From Curtobacterium sp. MCJR17_020 (lineage in GTDB: Bacteria > Actinomycetota > Actinomycetes > Actinomycetales > Microbacteriaceae): a DNA stretch of 64,000 bases. This document shows positions 7,644 to 15,893 of this stretch, in pieces. Position 1 is the first letter of the stretch. Each line of letters begins with the position of its first letter. The translations under genes were made by a program, and so were the position numbers. The stretch is taken from NCBI RefSeq assembly GCF_003234365.2, contig NZ_CP126260.1, positions 930,001-994,000 of the forward strand. The letters run 5' to 3'. A model generated the notes under the pieces. That model worked only from the letters and a program-made list of their open reading frames with translations, made no database searches and was not told where the DNA came from.

Positions 7644-8753
7644 GTGAACATCGACGAGTACGCCGCCGGCTTCTCCGAGGACCCCGGCTACCTCGACCAC
7701 GCTGCGTTCGGCCCCGTGCAGACCGCCGTGCTCGAGGAGCAGCGCGTGCTCGGCACGATCCAGGAGCACATGCGCTTCGGCGCCATGGAGACCCTCGACG
7801 AGCAGGACGCCCGAGTCCGCACGGTCGCCGCCCGCTTGGTCGGTCGCCGCGAGGACCAGGTCGTCTCGCAGACCGCCACCACTCCCGGCCTGCTGCACAC
7901 CGCCTTCGGCCTGACCGGCGGTGTGCTGGTGTCGGCCGACGAGTACCCCTCGCTGCCGCTCGCACTGGCGAGCGCCGCCTCGGCGACCGGCGGCCGCGTC
8001 CAGCCCGTCGTCATCGAGTCCGGTGCCGGGTGGATGACGCCCTCGCTCATCCAGGAGCGCCTGACCGACGACGTGACGGCCGTGGCGGTGTCGCTGGTCG
8101 ACTGGCGGACCGGCTACCTGGCCGACCTCGCCGGCATCCGCGAGGTCATCGGCGACCGCCTGCTGATCCTCGACGCGATCCAGGGCTTCGGGGTCGTCGA
8201 CGCCCCGTACGAGATCGCGGACGTCGTCGCGACCGGCGGCCAGAAATGGCTGCACGCCGGCTGGGGCACGGGCTTCACCGCCTTCAGCGACCGTGCCCTG
8301 AACCGCCTGCGTCCGGCCCTGTCCGGCCCGCACGGCACCACCGGCTGGCCCGTGGACGTCCCCGCCGTGCGCCCCGGTGCCGCCGGGTACCAGATGACCC
8401 GCATCGACCCCATCGCGCAGGCCCGCCTCGCGGTGTCGCTGGACCGGCTGACCGCCGTCGGTGTCGCCGCCGTGCAGGAGCGCGTGACCGAGCGCGTCGA
8501 GCGCGTGTTCGCGATCGCGGACGAGTTCGGGCTCGAGGTCGAGTCCAGCCGCGACCCGCGCGAGCGCGCCGGAATCGTCGTGCTGCGGCCGGCCGAGGGG
8601 CGCCTCACCGCGCTGTCCGCGGCACTGCACAACCACGGTGTGACCGCGACGACGCGGCTCGGCGTCGCGCGGGTGTCGGTGTTCGCCTCGACCACCGACG
8701 AGACGCTGGACATGTTCCGGGACGCCTGCGTCTCGTACGCCACGCTGCAGTAG
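7644..8753 (+). CDS. Class V aminotransferase-fold PLP enzyme
   Basis: 369 residues. The N-terminal LDHAAFGPVQ segment is typical of the cysteine desulfurase / kynureninase / isopenicillin-N-epimerase-like group. ILDAIQGFGVVD carries the PLP-pyridine aspartate. The Schiff-base lysine is K201 in GGQKWLHAG. Substrate cannot be read from the sequence; no active-site cysteine loop of an IscS/SufS type is seen. The GTG at 7644 has a GAAAGG Shine-Dalgarno about 11 bases upstream. It is monocistronic and ends at a perfect palindromic terminator. Confidence 0.88.
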   Translation: MNIDEYAAGFSEDPGYLDHAAFGPVQTAVLEEQRVLGTIQEHMRFGAMETLDEQDARVRTVAARLVGRREDQVVSQTATTPGLLHTAFGLTGGVLVSADEYPSLPLALASAASATGGRVQPVVIESGAGWMTPSLIQERLTDDVTAVAVSLVDWRTGYLADLAGIREVIGDRLLILDAIQGFGVVDAPYEIADVVATGGQKWLHAGWGTGFTAFSDRALNRLRPALSGPHGTTGWPVDVPAVRPGAAGYQMTRIDPIAQARLAVSLDRLTAVGVAAVQERVTERVERVFAIADEFGLEVESSRDPRERAGIVVLRPAEGRLTALSAALHNHGVTATTRLGVARVSVFASTTDETLDMFRDACVSYATLQ

Positions 8754-8768
8754 CGCGCGCCCAACAGG

Positions 8769-8812
8769 CGGACGGGAGGCCCGTGGCGGCGCCGCCACGG
8801 GCCTCCCGTCCG
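8769..8812. terminator. Perfect 44-bp palindromic terminator
   Basis: The two 22-base halves (8769-8790 and 8791-8812) are exact reverse complements. It follows the aminotransferase stop by 15 bases. Confidence 0.85.
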
Positions 8813-9028
8813 GCGGCCGGCCGCGTCGACTGCCGGAGTCACGTTGTTCACGTGACCGTAACGCCGGAATCCGCGTGTCGCTGGCGGGGTGTCGGAGGCC
8901 GGACGTACGTTGTCCCCATCGGGCACCGCGCCCGATCGAAGCGGCCACAGTCGGTGCTTCGGGACCCGCTCCACGGCCGCGTTCGAGGACATGGACCGGG
9001 CTGCTCGCGGCCCGGGGATGGAGTGGTC

Positions 9029-10384
9029 GTGACCTCTCAGAACGTCTCTCGCGGAACCCAGCACCAGCACACCGCGGACTCGTCCACATCGGTCGCCCAG
9101 CGCACGTACGTGCTCGACACATCGGTGCTCCTCAGCGATCCGCGGGCGTTGTTCCGCTTCGCCGAGCACGCGGTGGTCCTGCCCGTGGTGGTCGTCAGCG
9201 AACTCGAGTCGAAGCGCAACGACCCGGAGATCGGGTACTTCGCCCGGCAGGCCCTGCGGCTGCTGGACGAGATGCGCATCGAACACGAACGGCTCGACTT
9301 CCCGATCGCGCTCGGTGACGGCGGTTCCTTCCGCGTCGAGCTGAACCACTCCAACCAGTCCGTCCTGCCGTCCGGGCTGCAGCTCGGCGACAACGACTCC
9401 CGCATCCTCGCCGTCGCCTCGAACCTGCAGAACGACGGGCTCGACGTGGTCGTCGTGTCGAAGGACCTGCCCCTGCGCGTCAAGGCGTCATCGATCGGCA
9501 TGGCGGCAGAGGAGTACCGCGCCGAGCTCGCGGTCGACTCCGGCTACACCGGCATCGCCGACCTGCAGGTGTCCGGCGAGCAGATGGCCGACCTGTACGA
9601 GAAGGAGGAGATCCGCTCCGTCCAGCTCGACGGCGTGCCGGTCAACACCGGTGTCGTCATCCACTCCGAGCGCGGTTCGGCCCTCGGTCGCGTGCACACG
9701 GCCGGTTCCGTCGCCCTGGTCCGGGGCGATCGGGAGGTCTTCGGGCTGCGCGGCCGGTCCGCCGAGCAGCGGCTCGCGATCGACGCCCTGCTCGACTCCG
9801 AGATCGGCATCGTGTCCCTGGGTGGCAGCGCCGGCACGGGGAAGTCCGCGTTGGCCCTGTGCGCCGGGCTCGAAGCGGTCCTCGAACGACAGCAGCACAA
9901 GAAGATCATGGTGTTCCGGCCGCTGTACGCCGTGGGCGGCCAGGACCTCGGGTTCCTGCCCGGCGACGCCGGCGAGAAGATGAACCCGTGGGCGCAGGCG
10001 GTCTACGACACCCTCGGGTCGGTGGTGTCCGACAACGTCCTCGACGAGGTCGTCGAACGCGGCTTGATCGAGGTACTCCCGCTCACGCACATCCGCGGTC
10101 GGTCCCTGCACGACGCGTTCGTGATCGTCGACGAGGCCCAGTCACTCGAACGGAACGTGCTGCTCACGATGCTCTCCCGCATCGGGCAGAACTCCCGCGT
10201 GGTGCTCACCCACGACGTCGCGCAGCGCGACAACCTGCGGGTCGGACGGCACGACGGCATCGCGAGCGTCATCGAGCGGCTCAAGGGCCACCCGCTGTTC
10301 GCCCACGTCACGCTGACCCGGTCGGAGCGCTCCGCGATCGCCGCCCTCGTGACGGACCTGCTGGACTCGCCCGACCTGGTGTAG
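9029..10384 (+). CDS. PIN-PhoH fusion protein (PhoH2-type RNase/ATPase)
   Basis: 451 residues. An N-terminal PIN nuclease domain (about 25-160) opens with RTYVLDTSVLLSD (first acidic residue D30) and continues with VVVVSELESKRND and DGLDVVVVSKD. The C-terminal PhoH ATPase domain (about 250-451) has Walker A GSAGTGKSALA and Walker B VIVDEAQSL. Mycobacterial PhoH2 of the same architecture unwinds and cleaves RNA. The start chosen is the GTG at 9029, behind GGGGATGGAG. Although an open frame extends further upstream, it has no PIN-like sequence there. Confidence 0.93.
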   Translation: MTSQNVSRGTQHQHTADSSTSVAQRTYVLDTSVLLSDPRALFRFAEHAVVLPVVVVSELESKRNDPEIGYFARQALRLLDEMRIEHERLDFPIALGDGGSFRVELNHSNQSVLPSGLQLGDNDSRILAVASNLQNDGLDVVVVSKDLPLRVKASSIGMAAEEYRAELAVDSGYTGIADLQVSGEQMADLYEKEEIRSVQLDGVPVNTGVVIHSERGSALGRVHTAGSVALVRGDREVFGLRGRSAEQRLAIDALLDSEIGIVSLGGSAGTGKSALALCAGLEAVLERQQHKKIMVFRPLYAVGGQDLGFLPGDAGEKMNPWAQAVYDTLGSVVSDNVLDEVVERGLIEVLPLTHIRGRSLHDAFVIVDEAQSLERNVLLTMLSRIGQNSRVVLTHDVAQRDNLRVGRHDGIASVIERLKGHPLFAHVTLTRSERSAIAALVTDLLDSPDLV

Positions 10385-10391
10385 GTCCGTC

Positions 10392-10450
10392 GGCCGAGAC
10401 TCGGCCTGAGCGACAGTTCTCGCGCGCACCGGCGCGAGAACTGTCGCTCA
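10392..10450. terminator. Double hairpin terminator between phoH and fumC
   Basis: A 7-bp hairpin (10392-10406) is followed by a 19-bp perfect stem (10407-10425 with 10432-10450) around a six-base loop. It serves both convergent genes. Confidence 0.85.
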
Positions 10451-10476
10451 CCGCGAGACTTGCCCGCGGCAGGAGC

Positions 10477-11880
10477 TCAGTTCGGGTGGGTCATGGACAG
10501 GACGTCCAGTGCCGCGTCGAGCTGCTCCTCGGTGACCTCGCCACGCTCGACGTGTCCGAGCGCCACGACGGCCTGGCGGACGGTGATGCCCTCGGCGACG
10601 GCGTACTTCGCGACCTTGGCGGCGGCCTCGTAGCCGATGACCCGGTTGAGCGGGGTGACGATCGACGGCGACGACTCGGCGAAGGCCCGGGCGCGCTCGA
10701 GGTTCGCCTGCAGCCCGTCGATGGTCTTGTCGGCCAGCACCCGCGAGCTGTTCGCCAGCAGGCGGATCGACTCGAGCAGCGCCGTCCCCATCACGGGGAT
10801 CGCGACGTTGAGCTCGAACGCACCGGACGCACCGGCCCAGGCGATGGTGGCGTCGTTGCCGATGACCCGCGCGCCCACCATCAGGGTGGCCTCGGGGATG
10901 ACCGGGTTGACCTTGCCGGGCATGATCGACGAGCCCGGCTGCAGGTCGGGGATGTGCAGTTCGCCGAGCCCGGTGTTCGGGCCGGACCCCATCCAGCGCA
11001 GGTCGTTGTTGATCTTCGTCAGGCTGACCGCGAGCACCTTGAGCGCCCCGGAGGCCTCGACCAGTGCGTCGCGCGCGCCCTGGGCCTCGAAGTGGTCGAC
11101 GGCCTCGGTGATCGGCAGGTCGGTGTCGCTCGCGAGCTGGGCGATGACCCGCTGCGGGAAGCCCTTCGGGGTGTTGATGCCGGTGCCGACGGCGGTGCCG
11201 CCGAGCGGGACCTCGGCGACGCGGGGGAGCGTCGCGGTGACCCGCTCGATGCCCAGGCGGATCTGGCGTGCGTAGCCGCCGAACTCCTGGCCGAGGGTGA
11301 CCGGGGTGGCGTCCATCAGGTGCGTGCGGCCGGACTTCACGGCGTCGGCCCACAGTGTGGCCTTGGCCTCGAGGGACTCGGCGAGGTGCTCGAGCGCCGG
11401 GACGAGCGAGCGCAGCAGGGCTTCGGTCACGGCGACGTGCACCGAGGTCGGGAACACGTCGTTCGACGACTGCGAGGCGTTGACGTGGTCGTTCGGGTGC
11501 ACCGCGGTGCCGCCGATGTCCGACGCCAGCGTGGCCAGGACCTCGTTCATGTTCATGTTCGACGAGGTGCCGCTGCCGGTCTGGTACACGTCGACGGGGA
11601 ACTGGTCGTGGTGCTGCCCACCGATGATCAGGTCTGCGGCGCCGGCGATGGCATCGGCGACGGCGGGCTCGACGATGCCGAGGTCGCCGTTCACGATGGC
11701 CGCGGCGCGCTTGATGCGGGCGAGCGCCACGATCTGGGCCGACTCGAGCCCGGTGCCCGAGATGGGGAAGTTCTCGACCGCGCGCTGGGTCTGGGCGCGG
11801 TACAACGCCGACTTCGGCACCCGCACCTCGCCCATGGTGTCGTGCTCGATGCGGAACTCGGTCTCGGTGGTGTCGGTCAC
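10477..11880 (-). CDS. fumC: Class II fumarate hydratase
   Basis: 467 residues, the usual FumC length. Fumarase/aspartase superfamily motifs are clear: TGSGTSSNMNMNEVLA, SSNDVFPTSVHVAV, GRTHLMDATPVTLGQEF and the signature loop GSSIMPGKVNPVIPEA with the catalytic serine. It interconverts fumarate and malate in the TCA cycle without an iron-sulfur cluster. It starts at a GTG at 11880 with AGGAAGG about 14 bases upstream. A TACAGT box on the minus strand at 11990-11995 is a candidate promoter. Confidence 0.97.
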   Translation of the reverse strand: MTDTTETEFRIEHDTMGEVRVPKSALYRAQTQRAVENFPISGTGLESAQIVALARIKRAAAIVNGDLGIVEPAVADAIAGAADLIIGGQHHDQFPVDVYQTGSGTSSNMNMNEVLATLASDIGGTAVHPNDHVNASQSSNDVFPTSVHVAVTEALLRSLVPALEHLAESLEAKATLWADAVKSGRTHLMDATPVTLGQEFGGYARQIRLGIERVTATLPRVAEVPLGGTAVGTGINTPKGFPQRVIAQLASDTDLPITEAVDHFEAQGARDALVEASGALKVLAVSLTKINNDLRWMGSGPNTGLGELHIPDLQPGSSIMPGKVNPVIPEATLMVGARVIGNDATIAWAGASGAFELNVAIPVMGTALLESIRLLANSSRVLADKTIDGLQANLERARAFAESSPSIVTPLNRVIGYEAAAKVAKYAVAEGITVRQAVVALGHVERGEVTEEQLDAALDVLSMTHPN

Positions 11881-11989
11881 GTCGTCGTGGTCCTTCCTGG
11901 GGTGCTCGCCGGACGCGGTCGCGTCGGGGGACTGCGCCGGCGCACGAGGTCTCCGTGGGTCACGGAACCGGCGCCGGGCGTCTCGTTCG

Positions 11990-11995
11990 ACTGTA
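11990..11995 (-). promoter_or_regulatory. Candidate -10 box of fumC
   Basis: TACAGT on the minus strand, about 110 bases before the GTG. The remaining 11881-12041 interval also contains imperfect GCGCCGG inverted repeats that could terminate the upstream carbonic anhydrase transcript. Confidence 0.4.
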
Positions 11996-12041
11996 CCGGT
12001 GCGACGGATGTGGGACGTGCGGGTGCGGCGCCGAGGGGGCG

Positions 12042-12656
12042 TCAGGCGTTGCCGACCACCGTGTCGATGGTGACCTCGCCCGTGCCGAGGTCGTAGGTCG
12101 CGCCGACGACGGCCAGCCGGCCCTCGGCGATCGCGTCGGAGACGGCACCGGAGCGCTCGAGCACCTGGCGGAGCGTGGCCTCGAGGTGGGCGGCGCCGAT
12201 CGCCTCCTGCGGGAGCTCGGCGTCGGTGGCACGGACCTTCTCGACGCTCGGGGCGATGGCGTCGACCAGGGCCTGCAGGTGCGGCGCGGGGACCGGCTCA
12301 CCCGAGCGAGCGGCGGCGACGGCACCGCACCGGGTGTGGCGCAGGACGACGACGAGCGGGGTGCCGAGCGCGACGACCGCGAACTCGATCGACCCGAGCA
12401 CGACGTCGTCGACGATCTGCCCGGCGTTGCGGATGGCGAAGAGGTCACCGATGCCCGCGTCGAACACGTGCTCGAACGGCACGCGCGAGTCGGAGCAGCC
12501 GAGGACGGTCGCGAACGGCGCCTGCGACCCCTGGAGCTCGGTGCGGCGGTCGGGGTCCGTGCGGCCCATGCGGCGCTTGTCGGCGGCGAAGCGGGCGTTG
12601 CCGTCGACGAGCAGGCGCAGGGCGTCGGACGGGGTGGAGGCGGCGCGGTCGGGCAT
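12042..12656 (-). CDS. Beta-class carbonic anhydrase
   Basis: 204 residues. Zinc ligands are C54 and D56 of CSDSR, then H107 and C110 of HTRCG. The CxDxR...HxxC pattern defines beta-carbonic anhydrases, which hydrate CO2 to bicarbonate. FAIRNAGQIVDD and GSIEFAVVALGTPLVVVLRH are family-typical. A GAGGAG Shine-Dalgarno precedes the ATG at 12656. It sits between fumC and the DUF4245 gene on the same strand and may be co-transcribed with the latter. Confidence 0.94.
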   Translation of the reverse strand: MPDRAASTPSDALRLLVDGNARFAADKRRMGRTDPDRRTELQGSQAPFATVLGCSDSRVPFEHVFDAGIGDLFAIRNAGQIVDDVVLGSIEFAVVALGTPLVVVLRHTRCGAVAAARSGEPVPAPHLQALVDAIAPSVEKVRATDAELPQEAIGAAHLEATLRQVLERSGAVSDAIAEGRLAVVGATYDLGTGEVTIDTVVGNA

Positions 12657-12732
12657 GGGGCTCCTCGGATCGGGTCGGATCAGTTCGAGTGGTCGGGCTG
12701 CGGGGTGGCCGGCAGGATTCGTCCGGCGGTCG

Positions 12733-13368
12733 CTACTGGGAGAACTGCTTCGTCACGGCCGTGGCCACGGTGCGGTACGACGAGTCGTCGGCGGTGCCGG
12801 AGAGCACGATCGTGTTGGTGCCGAACGTCGACACGAGCGAGTACGCGTGGTTGCCGGCGTCGGAGCCCTCGGCCCGTCGGTCGTAGACGGTCCACTTCGT
12901 GCCGTCGATGACGCGCGTGCCGGTCGACGGGCGCTGGTCGAGCTGGTTCGACACCCACGAGCCGTTGGCGTCCACGCCCTGCTGCAGGCTGAGGTACTGC
13001 TTGTCCGGCGTCACGAACCCGACGGTCCAGACGTCGACGTCGTCCGAGGTCTTGTCGGAGAAGTCGGCGCGGTTCGACGTGAAGCCGCTCGGCAGGTCGG
13101 GGGCGGCGAGGGTGACGTCGCCGACGTGGGCGTCGGCCGCGATCTGCTGGTAGTCCACGGTGCGGTCGACCGTGGTGTTCGGACGCACGACCACGGCGAC
13201 GAGGAACAGCACGATGCCGAGCGACGCGATGAGCGCGATCACGAGGTTGAAGGCCGTCTGGTGCTGGCGGCGAGCGGTCCGTGCGGCGTCCTTGCGTGCC
13301 CAGGTCTCCTCTGCCGTCTCGGGTCGGCCGAGCTCGGCGACGATCGGGCGACCGTTCGCGTCGGTCAT
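12733..13368 (-). CDS. DUF4245 membrane-anchored protein
   Basis: 211 residues. One transmembrane helix (about 42-63, FNLVIALIASLGIVLFLVAVVV) precedes an extracytoplasmic domain with the DUF4245 features LPSGFTSNRADF and GTNTIVLSGTADDSSYRTVATAV. The function is unknown. It overlaps the end of xseB by four bases (ATGA), so the two are one operon; DUF4245 beside exonuclease VII is a common actinobacterial arrangement. Confidence 0.88.
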   Translation of the reverse strand: MTDANGRPIVAELGRPETAEETWARKDAARTARRQHQTAFNLVIALIASLGIVLFLVAVVVRPNTTVDRTVDYQQIAADAHVGDVTLAAPDLPSGFTSNRADFSDKTSDDVDVWTVGFVTPDKQYLSLQQGVDANGSWVSNQLDQRPSTGTRVIDGTKWTVYDRRAEGSDAGNHAYSLVSTFGTNTIVLSGTADDSSYRTVATAVTKQFSQ

Positions 13369-13610
13369 CGGGCGGAGCCGTCCTCGGCGCTGCTGGCCGC
13401 ACGGGCCGCGTCGAGCCGAGCCCGGGCGCCGACGAGCCACTCTTCGCAGCGGGCGGCCAGGGCTTCGCCGCGCTCCCAGAGCGACAGCGAGCGCTCGAGG
13501 GTCGCGGAGCCCTGTTCGAGCTCGCTCACGACGCGCACGAGTTCGTCGCGGGCCGCTTCGTAGCTCAGCGACTGGACGTCGGTCTGCTCGGGTTCCTGCT
13601 GGGATGGCAC
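13365..13610 (-). CDS. xseB: Exodeoxyribonuclease VII small subunit
   Basis: 81 residues, a typical XseB. The helical hairpin LSYEAARDELVRVVSELEQG and SLSLWERGEALAARCEEWL matches the family. It binds several copies per XseA in the enzyme that trims single-stranded DNA ends. It begins at a GTG at 13610, directly behind a leaderless box, and overlaps the DUF4245 gene by four bases. xseA is not adjacent: a hydrolase gene on the opposite strand sits between them. Confidence 0.93.
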   Translation of the reverse strand: MPSQQEPEQTDVQSLSYEAARDELVRVVSELEQGSATLERSLSLWERGEALAARCEEWLVGARARLDAARAASSAEDGSAR

Positions 13611-13616
13611 GACTCG

Positions 13617-13622
13617 ATCCTA
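13617..13622 (-). promoter_or_regulatory. Leaderless -10 box of xseB
   Basis: TAGGAT on the minus strand, six bases before the GTG at 13610. Confidence 0.6.
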
Positions 13623-13679
13623 CCGAGGGTCCACCGACTGACCGACGTGCCCGCTGCGCCTGGGGAGAACACCGGCCGG

Positions 13680-13685
13680 TAGGGT
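13680..13685 (+). promoter_or_regulatory. Leaderless -10 box of the alpha/beta hydrolase gene
   Basis: TAGGGT, then CGCGCC, then the ATG at 13692; divergent from the xseB box 58 bp away. Confidence 0.6.
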
Positions 13686-13691
13686 CGCGCC

Positions 13692-14447
13692 ATGACGGAT
13701 CTCCCCGAGGGCGTGGACTGGTACCCGGCACCGGACGGACCGAGCGCGGAGCGCGACGGGCTGCCGGACCGCCCCTCGCTCGCGGTCGTCCTGCCCGGGG
13801 GCGGGTACGGCATGCACGCTCCGCACGAGGGGGAGGGGTACGCCCGCTGGCTGAACGGGATCGGCATCGACGCGGTCGTGTTCGCGTACCCGCTCGCCCC
13901 GCACCGCCACCCGGACGCCGTGGTGGCGACCCGCGCGCTCGTCCGCGACCTGCGTGCCGGACGCTGGGCGGGCCTCCCGTCCGACCCGCGGATCGTCGTG
14001 ATCGGTTCGTCGGCAGGCGGGCACCTGGCGGCCCTCGTGTCGAACGCACCGACGCCGGCCGAGCGCGCCGTGTCGGACGTCGACGACCGACCCGACCTGA
14101 CGGTGCTCTGCTACCCGGTGACGTCGATGACGGACCACCCGCACGTCGGCAGCGCCGACAACCTGCTCGGACCGGGCGCGAGCGTCCGCGAGCGGTCCGC
14201 GGTGGACGCGGACCTGCTCGTCGACGACCGGACCCCGCCGACCTTCCTGTGGCACACGGCCGAGGACGAGCACGTGCCGGTGACGCACTCGCTGTCCTAC
14301 GCTCACGCGCTGGCGCGGCACGGGGTGCCGTTCGACCTGCACGTGTTCGAGCGCGGGGTGCACGGCATCGGGCTCGCCGAGGGCCTCGGGCCGGCCGAGG
14401 CGTGGAGCACGCTGGCGACGACCTGGCTGCGCGACCGCGGCTGGTGA
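13692..14447 (+). CDS. Alpha/beta hydrolase (acetyl-esterase-like)
   Basis: 251 residues. The oxyanion motif LPGGGYGMHAPHEG (HGGG-like), nucleophile elbow GSSAGGH (Ser in the centre), acid-region TAEDEHVPV and a C-terminal His in GVHGIGLAEG form the full catalytic triad of the BD-FAE/acetyl xylan esterase-like group. No signal peptide is present, so it is cytoplasmic. The natural ester is unknown. It lies on the opposite strand between xseB and xseA and is transcribed alone. Confidence 0.87.
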   Translation: MTDLPEGVDWYPAPDGPSAERDGLPDRPSLAVVLPGGGYGMHAPHEGEGYARWLNGIGIDAVVFAYPLAPHRHPDAVVATRALVRDLRAGRWAGLPSDPRIVVIGSSAGGHLAALVSNAPTPAERAVSDVDDRPDLTVLCYPVTSMTDHPHVGSADNLLGPGASVRERSAVDADLLVDDRTPPTFLWHTAEDEHVPVTHSLSYAHALARHGVPFDLHVFERGVHGIGLAEGLGPAEAWSTLATTWLRDRGW

Positions 14448-14475
14448 TGACCAGGCCGTCGGCGACCCCGACGCG

Positions 14476-15768
14476 TCAGGCGGCCGAACCCGACCCGTCC
14501 GAACCCGACCCGTCCGAACCCGACCCGGCTGAACCCGACCCGTCCGGACCCGGCCCGTCCGGTTCGAGCGTTCCGGTCGCCGTCCCCGCGCCGAGCGTGA
14601 CGTGCACCGGCGTCTGCCCGGTCAGGTCGTCGGACGACCGCACCACGCCGCCGTCGGCCCGCTGCACGATCGCGTAGCCGCGGCGCAGGGTGTCGCGCGG
14701 CGACAGCGCACGGAGCCTGGCGGTCAGGTGCCCGACCTCGGAGTGGCCCCGCTCGAGCCGACGGTCGAGCAGCTCCCGCGACCGGGAGAGGTCACGAGCG
14801 ACCTCTTCCGCACGGGTGTCGACGAGCCACGCCGTCGACGCGAGCGCCGGGCGCGACCGGAGTGCGGCGATCCGGTCGGCCTCGACCGCGAGCGTCTGCG
14901 ACAACCGCAGGCCGATGCGGGCACGGGCCTGCCGGACGTTCGCGAGCTCTTCCGCGACGTCGGGCACGACGCGCTTGGCGGCGTCGGTGGGGGTCGAGGC
15001 GCGGAGGTCCGCGACCTCGTCGAGGATGGGACGGTCGGCCTCGTGCCCGATGGCCGACACGATCGGGGTGCTCGCCGCTGCTGCTGCGCGGACGAGTCCT
15101 TCGTCGCTGAAGCCGAGCAGGTTCTGGAAGTCGCCGCCACCGCGGGCGATGATGATGACGTCGACCGTCGGGTCGGCGTCGAGCTCGAGGATCGCCGCCG
15201 TGACCTCGCCCACGGTGCGCTCGCCCTGCACCGCGGTGTGGACGGTGCGGAACTCGACCTGCGGCCACCGGAGCTGCGCGTTGCGCTTGACGTCCTTCTC
15301 GGCGTCGGAGTCCTTGCCGGTGATCAGGCCGATGCGGTGCGGCAGGAACGGCAGCCGCTTCTTGCGTGCGGGGTCGAACAGTCCCTCTTCGCCCAGGGTG
15401 CGGCGCAGGCGTTCGAGGCGTTCGAGCAGGTCACCGAGGCCGACGTGCTTCATCTCGACGACCTGCATGGTCAGCGAGCCGCCCTTGACCCAGTAGTTCG
15501 GCTTGACCGCCGCGACGACCCGGTCGCCCTGCTTGATGTCCGCCGGCACCCGGGACCGCACGCTCGACCAGATCGAGAACGACACCGTCGCATCGACCTC
15601 GACGTCCTTGAGCTTGCCGTAGACGTTGCCGCCCGCGACGTTCCACTGCGTGATCTCGCCCTCGATCCACGCGGTGCCGAGGCGGTCGATCCAGTCGCGG
15701 AGCTTCGCGCCGAGGAGCGCTACCGGCCACGGGTTGTCGGCCGTCGGCGGGCCCTGTTCGATCGCCAT
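14476..15768 (-). CDS. xseA: Exodeoxyribonuclease VII large subunit
   Basis: 430 residues. An N-terminal OB-fold (about 10-105) contains WIEGEITQWN. The catalytic core has HRIGLITGKDSDAEKDV, IIIARGGGDFQNLLGFSDE and AIGHEADRPILDEVADLRASTPTDAA. The C-terminal coiled coil ends in LRRGYAIVQRADGG. With XseB it degrades single-stranded DNA into oligonucleotides. The ATG at 15768 gives the conserved MAIEQGPPTADNPWPVALL start; a longer frame upstream is not family-like. The last 30 residues are a low-complexity Asp/Gly/Ser tail made by the 15-bp repeat. Confidence 0.95.
   Translation of the reverse strand: MAIEQGPPTADNPWPVALLGAKLRDWIDRLGTAWIEGEITQWNVAGGNVYGKLKDVEVDATVSFSIWSSVRSRVPADIKQGDRVVAAVKPNYWVKGGSLTMQVVEMKHVGLGDLLERLERLRRTLGEEGLFDPARKKRLPFLPHRIGLITGKDSDAEKDVKRNAQLRWPQVEFRTVHTAVQGERTVGEVTAAILELDADPTVDVIIIARGGGDFQNLLGFSDEGLVRAAAAASTPIVSAIGHEADRPILDEVADLRASTPTDAAKRVVPDVAEELANVRQARARIGLRLSQTLAVEADRIAALRSRPALASTAWLVDTRAEEVARDLSRSRELLDRRLERGHSEVGHLTARLRALSPRDTLRRGYAIVQRADGGVVRSSDDLTGQTPVHVTLGAGTATGTLEPDGPGPDGSGSAGSGSDGSGSDGSGSAA
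14484..14558. repeat. 15-bp tandem repeat in the 3' end of xseA
   Basis: Five copies of CCGAACCCGACCCGT with a few substitutions. Because 15 is a multiple of three, the repeat adds Gly/Ser/Asp pentapeptides (SGSDG type) to the XseA tail without disturbing the frame. Confidence 0.85.
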
Positions 15769-15880
15769 GTCGCTCCTTCTCGTGCGGGACGTCCATCGTG
15801 CCCGACACCGGTGACAGCGGGCGAGCGGTGGGTTCTCCACCGACGGTGCCCGCGCCCAGGTCGCGTGCGTCCCGCTCACC

Positions 15881-15886
15881 TATCAT
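15881..15886 (+). promoter_or_regulatory. Leaderless -10 box of ispH
   Basis: TATCAT, seven bases before the GTG at 15894. Confidence 0.6.
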
Positions 15887-15893
15887 CGGGGAC

